Virus record (IMG/VR): IMGVR_UViG_3300048834_000448
Coordinates: 1-56,491 of that record
Source: a virus
Reading direction: 5' to 3' (one strand)
DNA length: 56,491 nt
Below the pieces are notes generated by a model that was given only the letters and a program-made list of their open reading frames with translations, made no database searches and was not told the DNA's origin. A program made the position numbers and the translations under genes. Of this stretch, positions 1-8,017 are shown piece after piece; positions within the stretch are counted from its first letter, which is position 1; every line of letters starts with the position of its first letter.

Positions 1-127
1 AACGCCGACTACTGCGCCGTCGCCAACGGGCTAGGGCTTCAGTCCCCGTCGGCGGAAGGGGCAAAGGGCGGGGTCATCAATGTCGTCAGAGAGACACTGG
101 ACTTTTCTCTGGGGAGCATCTTGCTTC
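1..127. repeat. Terminal direct repeat, left copy (contig overlap)
   Basis: Bases 1-127 are identical to 56365-56491. The repeat lies inside the DNA polymerase gene, and the reading frame continues exactly across the join. The length of 127 equals a common maximum assembler k-mer, so this is most simply an assembly overlap of a circular or circularly permuted molecule, not a biological terminal repeat. Confidence 0.95.
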
Positions 128-381
128 CCGATGAGAGAGGCCCTACGCTCAAACCAATCTGCTTCATCCACGACGAGATCGTGGGCGAAGTCAGAGACGA
201 TGACCTCGCTCACGACAGAGTGATGCGAGTTTGCAAGTTGATGGTGGACGCGATGCGGGTAGTGACCCCGGATGTGACACCGAAGGTAGAAGCGTGTCTG
301 ATGCGTCGATGGGACAAGGACGCTGAGGCCGTGTACGATGAAAACAACCGACTTGTCCCGTATGAATCGAAAGGAGCCTAA
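1..381 (+). CDS. polA: DNA polymerase family A, C-terminal part (split by contig end)
   Basis: This is the 3' end of the gene that begins at 54589. Base 127 equals base 56491 and the frame is kept, giving 718 residues in total. The segment carries motif C of family A polymerases, with His-Asp-Glu near residues 649-651 of the joined protein (bases 169-177); the two acidic residues help bind the catalytic metals. The stop is TAA at 379-381, and a Shine-Dalgarno AAGGAG inside the gene end serves the next gene at 384. It looks truncated only because of where the circle was opened. Confidence 0.9.
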   Translation, partial: NADYCAVANGLGLQSPSAEGAKGGVINVVRETLDFSLGSILLPDERGPTLKPICFIHDEIVGEVRDDDLAHDRVMRVCKLMVDAMRVVTPDVTPKVEACLMRRWDKDAEAVYDENNRLVPYESKGA

Positions 382-383
382 CA

Positions 384-818
384 ATGGCACGCAAGAAGAC
401 CGCGAAGAAGAGCCCGAAACGAAAGCCCGCCAAGAAGACCACCAAGAAGAAGGTCGCGAAGACAGCATCCCGGCCCCGCTCGACCCGAACCCCCCGCTCC
501 GGCGGCCCAGGCAAGATCTCCAAGGTCTCTGCCAAGGATGTGAACCCCGTCTACACCGGCACAGCCCGAGGATCTCAGTACGACGCCCTGTTCGAGCAGA
601 TGCAGGGCCTCGACCCGAGCAAGCCTGATGTGGTGCTGAAGGCGTACCCGCCCGATGGCGTGGACGCCCGCACCTATCAGTCCCGCGTCAACAGCACCAT
701 GCTCGCCCGCAAGTTCCAGCGGCCCAAGGGCTACACCTACTACAAGCGGGTGTGCGTCGATGAGCATGGCTTCCAGTATCTGGCGATCTCGATCACCCCC
801 GAGCGCAACTACGCCTGA
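384..818 (+). CDS. Basic protein with histone H1-like N-terminal tail
   Basis: 144 residues. The first ~35 residues are Lys/Ala/Pro/Thr rich with repeated KK and PAKK-type steps, like the tails of histone H1 and bacterial H1-like proteins, followed by an Arg/Ser/Thr/Pro stretch to ~50. The remainder is an unrecognised, probably globular domain with many aromatic residues near the end. The tail suggests non-specific binding of DNA or RNA, possibly compaction. It starts 2 nt after the DNA polymerase stop behind a good AAGGAG, so it is probably co-transcribed and coupled with the polymerase. A hairpin terminator follows. The function is inferred from composition only. Confidence 0.6.
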   Translation: MARKKTAKKSPKRKPAKKTTKKKVAKTASRPRSTRTPRSGGPGKISKVSAKDVNPVYTGTARGSQYDALFEQMQGLDPSKPDVVLKAYPPDGVDARTYQSRVNSTMLARKFQRPKGYTYYKRVCVDEHGFQYLAISITPERNYA

Positions 819-830
819 TCCAGCAGGAAG

Positions 831-867
831 CAAGACCCGCAGGGCGGCCCCCGCTCTCGGGTCTTTT
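831..867 (+). terminator. Rho-independent terminator
   Basis: An 8-bp stem, AAGACCCG (832-839) with CGGGTCTT (858-865), is followed by a short T-run. It lies directly after the H1-like gene and before the gene at 883, so it probably ends or attenuates the polymerase transcript. The loop of about 18 nt is long for a terminator. Confidence 0.6.
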
Positions 868-882
868 ACGAAGGAGACTGAG

Positions 883-1422
883 ATGAACAGAGCGGTTTGG
901 GAGGTTCTCCCTGTCGGCTACATTGCCTCGGCGTACACGAAAGGCGACACAGGCATCAACACCCGCAACTCGATGCTCCTGTGGGATCGCCTGCTGGACA
1001 CAGGAGAGGTGCTGCCGGTTTGTCCTTTGTGGTCGCACTTCCAGCACATCCTGATGCCAAGACCCTACGAGGACTGGCTTCGGTACGATCTGGCTCTCCT
1101 ACATCGCTACGACTTCATTATCCGCATTCGCGGCGAGTCGTCGGGCGCAGACAGGGAGGTTGAGTATTTCACTCAGGTGCTAAATCGCCCGGTGTTCTAT
1201 CTCGACAACAGAGACGCCCCTCTCGATGAAGTGATTGCTTGGGCGAGGGAGTGGACGAAGGAGAAGAGGGAGAACGAAAAGTTGATCTGGTTGCAGGATC
1301 AGGCCATCGAGAAACTCAACTCTCAGTATCCCGTCTCGACCGCTGACATCGACGACTGGCACGACGAGAGAAGGGCGAGGGGAGTGTTCACCGACATCGC
1401 TCAGCCGTGGTGGGCAAAGTGA
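883..1422 (+). CDS. Nucleoside 2-deoxyribosyltransferase-like protein (DUF1937/DUF4406 type)
   Basis: 179 residues from the ATG at 883, which has AAGGAG 7 nt upstream; in-frame starts further up would run into the preceding gene. The N-terminus (VGYIASAYT) resembles the first strand and loop of the nucleoside 2-deoxyribosyltransferase fold. The central GESSGADREVEYF resembles the catalytic loop of that family, where a Ser-Gly-X-X-X-E pattern contacts the nucleoside and carries the nucleophile. Family members exchange bases on deoxynucleosides or hydrolyse them. The C-terminal third is charged and helical. It sits with MazG, kinase and methyltransferase genes, consistent with nucleotide metabolism, but its substrate cannot be read from the sequence. 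Confidence 0.6.
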   Translation: MNRAVWEVLPVGYIASAYTKGDTGINTRNSMLLWDRLLDTGEVLPVCPLWSHFQHILMPRPYEDWLRYDLALLHRYDFIIRIRGESSGADREVEYFTQVLNRPVFYLDNRDAPLDEVIAWAREWTKEKRENEKLIWLQDQAIEKLNSQYPVSTADIDDWHDERRARGVFTDIAQPWWAK

Positions 1423-2042
1423 GCCGCAAACTCTGCATCGGCATCGACCCCGACCTCCACTCCTCTGGCATCGCTTTCGTAGCTGAGGACACCGGCGAAC
1501 TCGTCGGCGTGGCCGTTCTTCGAGAGATAGTCAAGAAGAAAGGCCGTGAGGCGTGCGTGGAAGCGGCGGTCCGCATCGCCGGGTTTCAGAAGTTGGAGTA
1601 CCCCTTCTACCCGTTCATCTGGGAAACCGAGTGGCCAGACAGCATATTTGCTGCTGCCGCCGTTGAGGGGCAGGAGGCCGTGTACGCCGCGAAGCACGGG
1701 GCAGGGCCCCGCCCGCTCATCCTGCTGGCCCATGTCTCGGGTGCATGGCTCAACGCCCTTGCGCCCATGACGGCCAACCTCTACCTTCCTGCCCCCGCCG
1801 AGTGGAAGGGTCAGGTGCCCAAGCACATCAAGCAGGGCCGCATCGCGGCGAAGATCGGCGTCGAGGTCGATGTGGTCTGCCCGAGCAGTCCCTACTGTGT
1901 GCCAAAAGACCCGAGCAAGATCCCCGGCGGCGACAAGATCAAGAAGGCCGAATGGAGCGAGGTGTTCGACGCCATTGGCTTGGCGTTGTACGCGAGAGAG
2001 CAATACATGAAAGAAGGGAAGAAGAATGTTCGCAGAGGTTGA
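1407..2042 (+). CDS. RuvC-like Holliday junction resolvase
   Basis: 211 residues with a GTG start at 1407 that overlaps the previous gene by 16 nt; a second GTG at 1419 is an equally plausible start. The N-terminus IGIDPDLHSSGIAF matches the first strand of the RNase H fold with the catalytic Asp of RuvC. Near the C-terminus, DAIGLALYA matches the last RuvC motif, which carries another catalytic Asp. Such phage enzymes cleave four-way junctions before packaging. Its stop overlaps the methyltransferase start, forming an operon. Family assignment rests on these two motifs and the overall size. Confidence 0.75.
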   Translation: MVGKVSRKLCIGIDPDLHSSGIAFVAEDTGELVGVAVLREIVKKKGREACVEAAVRIAGFQKLEYPFYPFIWETEWPDSIFAAAAVEGQEAVYAAKHGAGPRPLILLAHVSGAWLNALAPMTANLYLPAPAEWKGQVPKHIKQGRIAAKIGVEVDVVCPSSPYCVPKDPSKIPGGDKIKKAEWSEVFDAIGLALYAREQYMKEGKKNVRRG

Positions 2043-2940
2043 AACGGGAGAGTGTCTCGAAGTGATGCGCTCGCTCGATGCTGATTGCGTTGACGCGATC
2101 GTGACCGACCCACCCTACGGCCTCGCGTTCATGGGCAAGTCGTGGGATCACGCCGTACCCGGACCGGAGTTCTTCGCGGAGATGCTGCGGGTTGCCAAGC
2201 CCGGCGCGCACCTGCTGTCGTTCGGCGGGACGCGGCTGTACCACCGCACGACCTGCGCGATCGAGGACGCGGGCTGGGAAGTGCGCGACTGTTTGATGTG
2301 GCTGTACGGGAGCGGGTTCCCGAAAAGCCACAACGGGCCCTGGGGCGGCACGGCCCTCAAGCCCGCGTGGGAACCGATCGTCCTCGCGCGCAAGCCGCTA
2401 GTCGGCACGGTGGCGGCGAATGTGACGAAGCACGGCACGGGCGGGATGAACATTGATGGGTGCAGGATTCCATGTAGCGACAAACTTACTGCGCCACAAA
2501 GCGACCCGCACAAGCGAGGAATGCGTGCCGGAGAGTATTGCATTTCTACCCGCGATACTACAGCGATGCGCGACGCTCAACGGGAGAGCATTGAGCGGAC
2601 AGTGCTACTTGGCCGCTGGCCCGCGAACCTTGTGCTTGACGAGGGCGTGACGGACGCCGATTGGACCCGCTACTTCTACTCTGCTAAGGCCAACAAGAAG
2701 GACAGGGGAGAGGGAAACCACCACCCCACCGTCAAGCCCACCGACCTCATGCGCTGGCTCTGCCGCCTTATCACGCCCGAGGGCGGGACCGTGCTCGACC
2801 CGTTCTGCGGGTCCGGCTCCACGGGCAAGGCGGCTGTGCTTGAGGGCTTCGACTTTGTGGGCATCGAACGCGAGGCGGAATACGCCGAGATCGCCCGGGC
2901 ACGCATCGCAGATGCAATCAAACAGAAGGAGTCAAAGTAA
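2026..2940 (+). CDS. Orphan DNA methyltransferase (beta class, N4/N6)
   Basis: 304 residues. The catalytic DPPY motif is at residues 28-31 and the SAM-binding FCGSGSTG motif is near the C-terminus. The order catalytic motif first, SAM motif last is that of beta-class N6-adenine or N4-cytosine methyltransferases. HPTVKP before the SAM motif is typical of this class. Between the motifs lies a target-recognition region of about 190 residues. No restriction endonuclease gene is adjacent, so it probably protects phage DNA from host enzymes or marks it for other uses. The ATG lies inside the end of the RuvC-like gene, preceded by a GAAGGGAAGAAG purine tract. Confidence 0.88.
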   Translation: MFAEVETGECLEVMRSLDADCVDAIVTDPPYGLAFMGKSWDHAVPGPEFFAEMLRVAKPGAHLLSFGGTRLYHRTTCAIEDAGWEVRDCLMWLYGSGFPKSHNGPWGGTALKPAWEPIVLARKPLVGTVAANVTKHGTGGMNIDGCRIPCSDKLTAPQSDPHKRGMRAGEYCISTRDTTAMRDAQRESIERTVLLGRWPANLVLDEGVTDADWTRYFYSAKANKKDRGEGNHHPTVKPTDLMRWLCRLITPEGGTVLDPFCGSGSTGKAAVLEGFDFVGIEREAEYAEIARARIADAIKQKESK

Positions 2941-3521
2941 TGCTAAGTAGGGATTTCCTTGAGAGGTTCCAGATAGCGAACCTCATGCGAGTGGACGAGG
3001 CGTTCGCTCCGCTGAAGTCGTGGACCCCCTGTGACTGGATCGCGTGCCTTCAAGGCGAGATCGGCGAGGCCATCAACAAGGCCAAGAAGATCAAGCGGGT
3101 CGAGTCCGGGCTGGGCGACATCAACTCCGACGAACTGATGGCCCGGCTCAGGCACGACCTCGGCGAGGAACTTGCCGACTGCTTCGTGTACGCGATGCTG
3201 ATCGCTCATCAATGGCGGATTCATTCTTTCACTGTGTCTGGTTGTCTTCAGGGCGTAGACAACAACAGCAATCTTGAGTATTATCGCAAGACAGCCGGAA
3301 GCGGATTCAATGGCTTCATGCGACTGAGCATAGTCTGCAATAGCATGTTCGAGTATGAGTCCAACGGAGGATGCTATCGAGACTCTCGTGAAGATTATGT
3401 CTCTGAGGTGATCGTCTGGATCACCGTCCTTGCCGAACACCACGGCATCGACTTCGAGACCGCCATCATCGAGAAGTTCAACGAGACCTCATCCAAGTCA
3501 GGGAGCAAGATTTTCCTATGA
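2940..3521 (+). CDS. MazG-like nucleotide pyrophosphohydrolase
   Basis: 193 residues. QGEIGEAINKAKKI followed later by GEELADCFVYAML fits the EXXE ... EXXD metal-binding pattern of all-alpha NTP pyrophosphohydrolases. These enzymes hydrolyse (d)NTPs to monophosphates and diphosphate; phage versions may alter nucleotide or alarmone pools. An insert of about 55 residues after the second motif and a long C-terminal extension make it larger than minimal MazG domains. It overlaps the upstream stop by one base and the downstream start by four, so the three genes are translationally coupled. Confidence 0.75.
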   Translation: MLSRDFLERFQIANLMRVDEAFAPLKSWTPCDWIACLQGEIGEAINKAKKIKRVESGLGDINSDELMARLRHDLGEELADCFVYAMLIAHQWRIHSFTVSGCLQGVDNNSNLEYYRKTAGSGFNGFMRLSIVCNSMFEYESNGGCYRDSREDYVSEVIVWITVLAEHHGIDFETAIIEKFNETSSKSGSKIFL

Positions 3522-4093
3522 GACCGAATCTCATCTTCGTCATGGGTCCGACTTGCTCCGGCAAGAGTACCTTGTTGCAGATCGCCTCGCAGATGTCGCC
3601 CAGCGTCGGCCTTGTCGAGGTCGGCAAGATGCTCCGCGCCAAGTACCCGCCCTCTCACTTCGCGGGTCAGTGCAACCCCGCCCACACGGCGGGCGAGGCG
3701 TGGGATCTCTGTCGCTCCGAGGTGGACCGCCTGACCGAGGGCAGGAAGGGCATCATCCTCGTTGACGGCCAGCCGCGAGATCGGCACCATGTCGAGAAGA
3801 TCTACGAGCACTTCGTCCGCAAGGGCAAGTACAAGGTCCGCTTCATCCTCGTGGACGCGGAACTCGCCGAGCGAGAGCGTCGAGCCCGAGCGTCACGCTC
3901 CGGCGAAGACCTTGAGACCCTGGCCATTCCCCGTCTCACGAACGACATGATCTCGAACTACACGGTCATGGTCGAGATCATCAAGCAAGGCGGGAGCATC
4001 GAGGTCTTCGACTCCACGAACATGAAGCACATGTCCCCGTCTGACATGTTCGCTCCATTGATCCGCGACATCATCTTCAATGCGAAGGGCTGA
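3518..4093 (+). CDS. P-loop nucleotide kinase (adenylate/dNMP kinase-like)
   Basis: 191 residues. Walker A, GPTCSGKST, lies at residues 10-18. VDGQPRD near residue 84 resembles the NMP-binding segment 'DGFPR' of adenylate kinases. ERERRARASRSGEDLETLAIPRL resembles the lid region with its arginines. It probably phosphorylates nucleoside monophosphates for DNA synthesis; the specificity is unknown. The start ATG overlaps the MazG stop (ATGA-type overlap). Confidence 0.75.
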   Translation: MRPNLIFVMGPTCSGKSTLLQIASQMSPSVGLVEVGKMLRAKYPPSHFAGQCNPAHTAGEAWDLCRSEVDRLTEGRKGIILVDGQPRDRHHVEKIYEHFVRKGKYKVRFILVDAELAERERRARASRSGEDLETLAIPRLTNDMISNYTVMVEIIKQGGSIEVFDSTNMKHMSPSDMFAPLIRDIIFNAKG

Positions 4094-4095
4094 AC

Positions 4096-4407
4096 TTGGG
4101 CACGCAATTCCCCACACCACGAGATGCCAGCAACCATCTGCTGGCGGCGATCGACACCATCCTCGGCGACGGGTACAAGATCAAGGGCATCAAGCCCGAG
4201 GAGGTCATCATCGAGCACGAGCCGCCCGGCAACGACATGGCCCCGCTCGACGAACCGACCGGCCCCGTGCCCGATCAGTCCTTGGCCATCGCTCTGGGCA
4301 TGGGCAAGGGACAGGGCGATCTCTCCAACTGCTGCGGTGCTCTCACCGAGATGAAGGGCACCTGCAAGTATTGCATGAACTGCGGAAGTTCTGACGGATG
4401 CTCTTGA
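4096..4407 (+). CDS. Small protein with RNR-like C-terminal zinc ribbon
   Basis: 103 residues from a TTG start 2 nt after the kinase stop; no ATG gives the same reading frame near the N-terminus. Residues ~75-103 contain CCGALTEMKGTCKYCMNCGS plus a final Cys. This C-x-x-G ... G-x-C-x-x-C-x-x-CG-S pattern matches the Cys-rich tail of B12-dependent (class II, NrdJ) ribonucleotide reductases. No reductase gene is visible in the window, so the domain stands alone, behind ~70 residues of unknown character. It could act with a host reductase or be an unrelated zinc knuckle. Confidence 0.55.
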   Translation: MGTQFPTPRDASNHLLAAIDTILGDGYKIKGIKPEEVIIEHEPPGNDMAPLDEPTGPVPDQSLAIALGMGKGQGDLSNCCGALTEMKGTCKYCMNCGSSDGCS

Positions 4408-4408
4408 T

Positions 4409-5005
4409 TTAGATCCCGATCTCCGTCACATCCTTCTCTCGGAACCGACCGCCCATCCTCATCTTGACATACTCAGAGAAGTCCTTCTGAGCGATCCGGC
4501 CTGCCGCCTCGCGGAAGCCGGACATGCCGCCCCCTTCGTTCTCAAAGAACCGAGTGGGCGGTGTTCGTTTACGGATCTGCTTCGTGATGATGACCGGCGA
4601 ATCGTAAGGGTCGCCGCCCGCCTCGATCCACGCCTGACGCACCAGCCAAGCCCGCAGGAACTCCTCACGGCTCAGCGACCGCAGGGACGACCTACGGCGG
4701 GGCGTGGTGCCTTTGACGCCTCTGCGGGGATCGTTGCGGGGGTCTTTCCAGAAGACCATGTACGAGCCCTTCACGAAGGGCTTGCGGCCATCGTGGGCGT
4801 AGACCGCCCAGTAGTGCGGGATGCGGACCCTCGCCTCGATCGTGAACGCCGCCCGACTGCGGCGAGTCGAGCGAGCGACCTCAAGGTACATGGCCCGGGA
4901 CAGGGTACCGCTGACCGCACGGACGCGAGGGCGGGCGATCCGAAGGGCCGCCTCGCCCAGCCGTCTCGCCAACCTTCGCTGGAATCGAAGGTTGTCCAGT
5001 GTCAT
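4409..5005 (-). CDS. Probable head-tail joining / tail-terminator-like protein
   Basis: 198 residues. It is very basic in the first 60 residues and lies last in the portal operon, with an ATGA overlap to the gene upstream. A central region with the pattern IPHYWAVYAHDGRKPF, a basic loop, and a C-terminal TRFFENEG before a long helix is reminiscent of HK97 gp10-like tail completion proteins, which have a similar strand-loop-helix layout. The match is weak and based on appearance. It ends 1 nt from the convergent zinc-ribbon gene, with no terminator between. Confidence 0.4.
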   Translation of the reverse strand: MTLDNLRFQRRLARRLGEAALRIARPRVRAVSGTLSRAMYLEVARSTRRSRAAFTIEARVRIPHYWAVYAHDGRKPFVKGSYMVFWKDPRNDPRRGVKGTTPRRRSSLRSLSREEFLRAWLVRQAWIEAGGDPYDSPVIITKQIRKRTPPTRFFENEGGGMSGFREAAGRIAQKDFSEYVKMRMGGRFREKDVTEIGI

Positions 5006-5283
5006 CGAGATGCCTTCCGAAGAATGGTCAGGTCAGTGATGACGCCCTTGGCGATCGCGTAGTTGTGGATGTTCTCCTTGTTCTCCGCGCGAGGCCACTC
5101 GCTAGGGTCGGCGTGAACCCAGCAGTCGATGACATACGCCCTGGGCGTGATGACCCCGACCTTGCCGAAGATCAGGTATTCCACGGCATCGTCGTTGTTC
5201 TCGTGGTGGTCGAGGAACTTGATCTCCACCACATCACCGATTTGGGGAATGACCTTCTTGACTCGCCGTTTGGGCTTTCTCAT
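5002..5283 (-). CDS. Hypothetical small protein in portal operon
   Basis: 93 residues from the ATG at 5283, which overlaps the metallophosphoesterase stop as ATGA; the longer reading frame upstream lies inside that gene and is not used. The first ten residues are very basic (RKPKRRVKK). The body, with IGDVVEIKFLDH and VGVITPRAYVIDCWVHAD, looks like a small all-beta domain with a Lys/Arg tail. No family is recognised. Position suggests a structural or DNA-associated role in head assembly. Confidence 0.6.
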   Translation of the reverse strand: MRKPKRRVKKVIPQIGDVVEIKFLDHHENNDDAVEYLIFGKVGVITPRAYVIDCWVHADPSEWPRAENKENIHNYAIAKGVITDLTILRKASR

Positions 5284-6578
5284 TTGTCCCTCGCGTAAAC
5301 GCTGGCCATACCTGCGAAGCCGTGCTCCCCATAACGCCACACATCGGCGCAACGGACGGCGTTGTATCCCTGCTCGTGATGCCACGCATCAGACTGGGCC
5401 AGGGACGGGTTGATGCGGAAGGTCACTGAGCCCACCGAGTCCACGGTCACTTGGTCGATCTGCTTGCGGTGGTGCTTGTCTCCCGTGTGCCACTCGCGGC
5501 ATACGGCACCGTTCCAGTGCTCGGATGCCTCGTCGGCCATGATGCGGAATGTCTCTTTCGGGTTGATCTTGTCGCCGTGGGTGAAGCCCAGCAGCGTCTT
5601 GCCCCATGTGCGGTACTTCCGCACGCCCGGCCCGACATCGACGCTCACGCGGGGATCGTTCCTGTACCTCTGCTTGAGCCAGTGGCACAGATGCAAAGAG
5701 GCAACCATGTCGTGGTTGCCTCGCACCAGAAGGATCTCGATGTCGTCGCAGAACTCAAGAGACCTGTCCACCTGATGAGCGAGCACATCATGGCAGGCTC
5801 GGAGCACGCGAGGGTAGCGGGAGTCTTGATCGACGGTGACTCTGCCGCTGGATGTCTCGCCTCGGTAGTTGTCGAAGTGCATGAAGTCGTTGCCGACCGG
5901 GATCAGGATCTTCCCGATCTCGTAGCGACCGACATCATCGAGGATGTCGTCGACGGCGTTCTTGGCCCGCCGCCCGGCGATGTTGGTGTCGTAATCCTTG
6001 CCGACTTCCTCGCCCCAGCAGAGCGAGCCGATGTGCGCATCGTAGAGGCCGAAGACCGCCAACTGAGCCAGCGGCGTGATGTCCTTGATCGCACGCTTCT
6101 TCGGGGCCGGAAGCGGTTTGATCCGCTCGGCCAACACCTTGGCCACGGCCTCGACGCTCTCGGGGACGATCCGCTCGATCCAGATCTTCAACTGGCAGAG
6201 CGTGACCTTCTGGGCCGTCGCCGTCTCCTTGTCGCCCTTCTTGTAGAAGCCCTGCCACTGGTTGGGGCTCAGCCGCGTGACCCGCCAGCAGAGCGGGTCA
6301 AGGTCGTACTTCTTCAGGATGTCCTCGGGCGAGGGCATCTTGTAGTCGGTGAGTTCCAGCCAGCCGGTGCCGCTCTGGATGTCGATGTCCCCCTTGACGC
6401 CCACGGGCGGCGGGGTCTCCTCTCGCTTCTTCTCCACCCGCTCTGACGCGACGATTCTCGAACGGAGAGTGCTCGGGGGAATACCGAGAGCCCTGGCTGC
6501 CGCCGTGGGCGTGCCGTGCTTCTCCAACGCCTCGCGAGCCTCGATGAGCAACTCATCGGAAATTCCCGGGTTTGCCAT
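5280..6578 (-). CDS. Helix-turn-helix / metallophosphoesterase fusion
   Basis: 432 residues. Residues ~8-45 form a Psq-type HTH (TPTAAARALGIPPSTLRSRI). After a linker, residues ~170-430 carry the calcineurin-like phosphoesterase signature in order: DAHIGS, GNDFMH, GNHD, THGD and GDKHH. All expected metal ligands are visible, so it should be an active binuclear metal hydrolase of phosphomono- or diesters, perhaps a nuclease guided by the HTH. Such fusions occur in phage packaging regions, and here it sits 2 nt after the portal gene. Whether it acts on DNA during packaging is inference. Confidence 0.75.
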   Translation of the reverse strand: MANPGISDELLIEAREALEKHGTPTAAARALGIPPSTLRSRIVASERVEKKREETPPPVGVKGDIDIQSGTGWLELTDYKMPSPEDILKKYDLDPLCWRVTRLSPNQWQGFYKKGDKETATAQKVTLCQLKIWIERIVPESVEAVAKVLAERIKPLPAPKKRAIKDITPLAQLAVFGLYDAHIGSLCWGEEVGKDYDTNIAGRRAKNAVDDILDDVGRYEIGKILIPVGNDFMHFDNYRGETSSGRVTVDQDSRYPRVLRACHDVLAHQVDRSLEFCDDIEILLVRGNHDMVASLHLCHWLKQRYRNDPRVSVDVGPGVRKYRTWGKTLLGFTHGDKINPKETFRIMADEASEHWNGAVCREWHTGDKHHRKQIDQVTVDSVGSVTFRINPSLAQSDAWHHEQGYNAVRCADVWRYGEHGFAGMASVYARDK

Positions 6579-6580
6579 GC

Positions 6581-8017
6581 TTAGTCCTTTGTTCCGGCCT
6601 TCAGATCTCGGCCTTCGTTCTTGGCCTGCATGGGAGACTGTCTCATGCGAGAGACAGTATCCATTGTTCCGACATCAATCTCGTCGGTGATCTTCTTCAA
6701 CTCGAAATCTTCAGGGCTCAGGCCCTCGACCCCGAATCGCGGATCGGCGAGAGTAGAACCCAACGCCTGATAAAAAATCAACTGACGCTGCCTGATGCAG
6801 AGAAGTTGGAACGCCATGAGGGCGTTGGGCAGTTCGTTGGTCGCGCCCAACTTCCCGGGGATCTGGATGCCCGCGAGCAGCGGCGGGACCTTGTGGGCCG
6901 ACACGATGCCGGTGGCGAGGTTCTCTCGGCTGGACGAGAGTTTGTCGAGGGTGTCGGACGACTCGCCGATGCGCTCGATCTGGATGTCGGCGTTATCGCT
7001 GAACTCCGGGATCTGAAGGGCGAGGGTCTTGAAAGTGTTGCCCAAGCCGATGTGGTTCTTGAGCGCGTCGGTGATGGCCTTCCATTCCGTGTCCCCGAAC
7101 GAGATGCCCTTGAAGAACAGCATCATCTCCGGCACGCCTCGGTTCAGGTAGTAGTCGAAGTTGTGCTGCATCATCATCTGCATGAGTTCGATCGTGGCCA
7201 CACACGAGAGCCATGTAGGCCGACCGTACCAGCGATCCTTCGACGACGGCATTCTAATCTGGATGACCTCGGAGACCGAATCCCTATCGACCTCGCCGGA
7301 AGTGACCATCTGGATCTCTGCACTGAGTTCGGGGGAGGCCAGTCGTTGGAGGAACTCTTCCTTTTGGCCGAAGGGCGCAAAGCGGAGCGGAGTCAGGTCC
7401 ACCCCGTCGAAGCCCTCGACCTCGAAGTGGTGCGTGCCTCTGTTGTCTTCCAAGAAGATGTAGACTGATGGGGCCGGGATGTGGTGGATGCCGGTGATCT
7501 TCCCTTGGTCGTTGCGGACGATCTCCAAGTATCCGGCCCCGGTGTGCTCGAAGTCCTGACCGACTTGCAGCAGAGTATCCATCCAAGAGATTCTGCACAG
7601 AGGATTCAGAATCTTATCAACTTTGGCAAGAGTCTTCTCCGGCTCAGGGAGATCCCTTACTGAGAGCAGCGGAGGATCTCCTGCCAGAGTCAACTGCTTC
7701 ACCTTCTCACGGTACTCTTTCTCGGCCTCCGTCACGAAGCCCAGCCCCACGGTCGCCCCGACCTTGGCAGAGATACAAGCGGAGTGATACTCGTTAGCAT
7801 CGTCAAAGTCGATAACCGCCTGCATGTCGAAGGGGTGGTACCGGCGGCCAGGCATGGTGCCCTGCTTGGACGCCGCCTCCCGCTGGGCGGGAACCTCCTT
7901 GCGGAGCAGGGCGTTCAACAATGTGCCCTCTCGGGGCATCGGGAAGAGGTCTTTGTGCATTCTGGGCACTGCCAAAGTCCTCTGAACGGGTCCGTCGTTG
8001 GTGACTTGCTCTGCCAT
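6581..8017 (-). CDS. Phage portal protein
   Basis: 478 residues from the ATG at 8017; a TTG five codons upstream is the alternative. The block DRWYGRPTWLSC followed by helices rich in M and Q, then NYYL-like YYLNRGVPEMMLFFKG, and SAHKVPPLLAG near residue 390, are typical of the PBSX/HK97 portal family. The portal forms the dodecameric ring at the capsid vertex through which DNA enters. It is first in a four-gene minus-strand operon and divergent from the capsid genes, which is not the usual order. Confidence 0.85.
   Translation of the reverse strand: MAEQVTNDGPVQRTLAVPRMHKDLFPMPREGTLLNALLRKEVPAQREAASKQGTMPGRRYHPFDMQAVIDFDDANEYHSACISAKVGATVGLGFVTEAEKEYREKVKQLTLAGDPPLLSVRDLPEPEKTLAKVDKILNPLCRISWMDTLLQVGQDFEHTGAGYLEIVRNDQGKITGIHHIPAPSVYIFLEDNRGTHHFEVEGFDGVDLTPLRFAPFGQKEEFLQRLASPELSAEIQMVTSGEVDRDSVSEVIQIRMPSSKDRWYGRPTWLSCVATIELMQMMMQHNFDYYLNRGVPEMMLFFKGISFGDTEWKAITDALKNHIGLGNTFKTLALQIPEFSDNADIQIERIGESSDTLDKLSSSRENLATGIVSAHKVPPLLAGIQIPGKLGATNELPNALMAFQLLCIRQRQLIFYQALGSTLADPRFGVEGLSPEDFELKKITDEIDVGTMDTVSRMRQSPMQAKNEGRDLKAGTKD

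Noticed and set aside
2026-2940. Restriction-modification system
   Set aside because: Only the methyltransferase is present; neighbours are RuvC-like and MazG-like genes, with no endonuclease.
5451-6446. 331-residue open frame opposite the HTH-phosphoesterase gene
   Set aside because: It is the antisense shadow of a gene with clear metal-binding motifs; high-GC third positions create long antisense frames.
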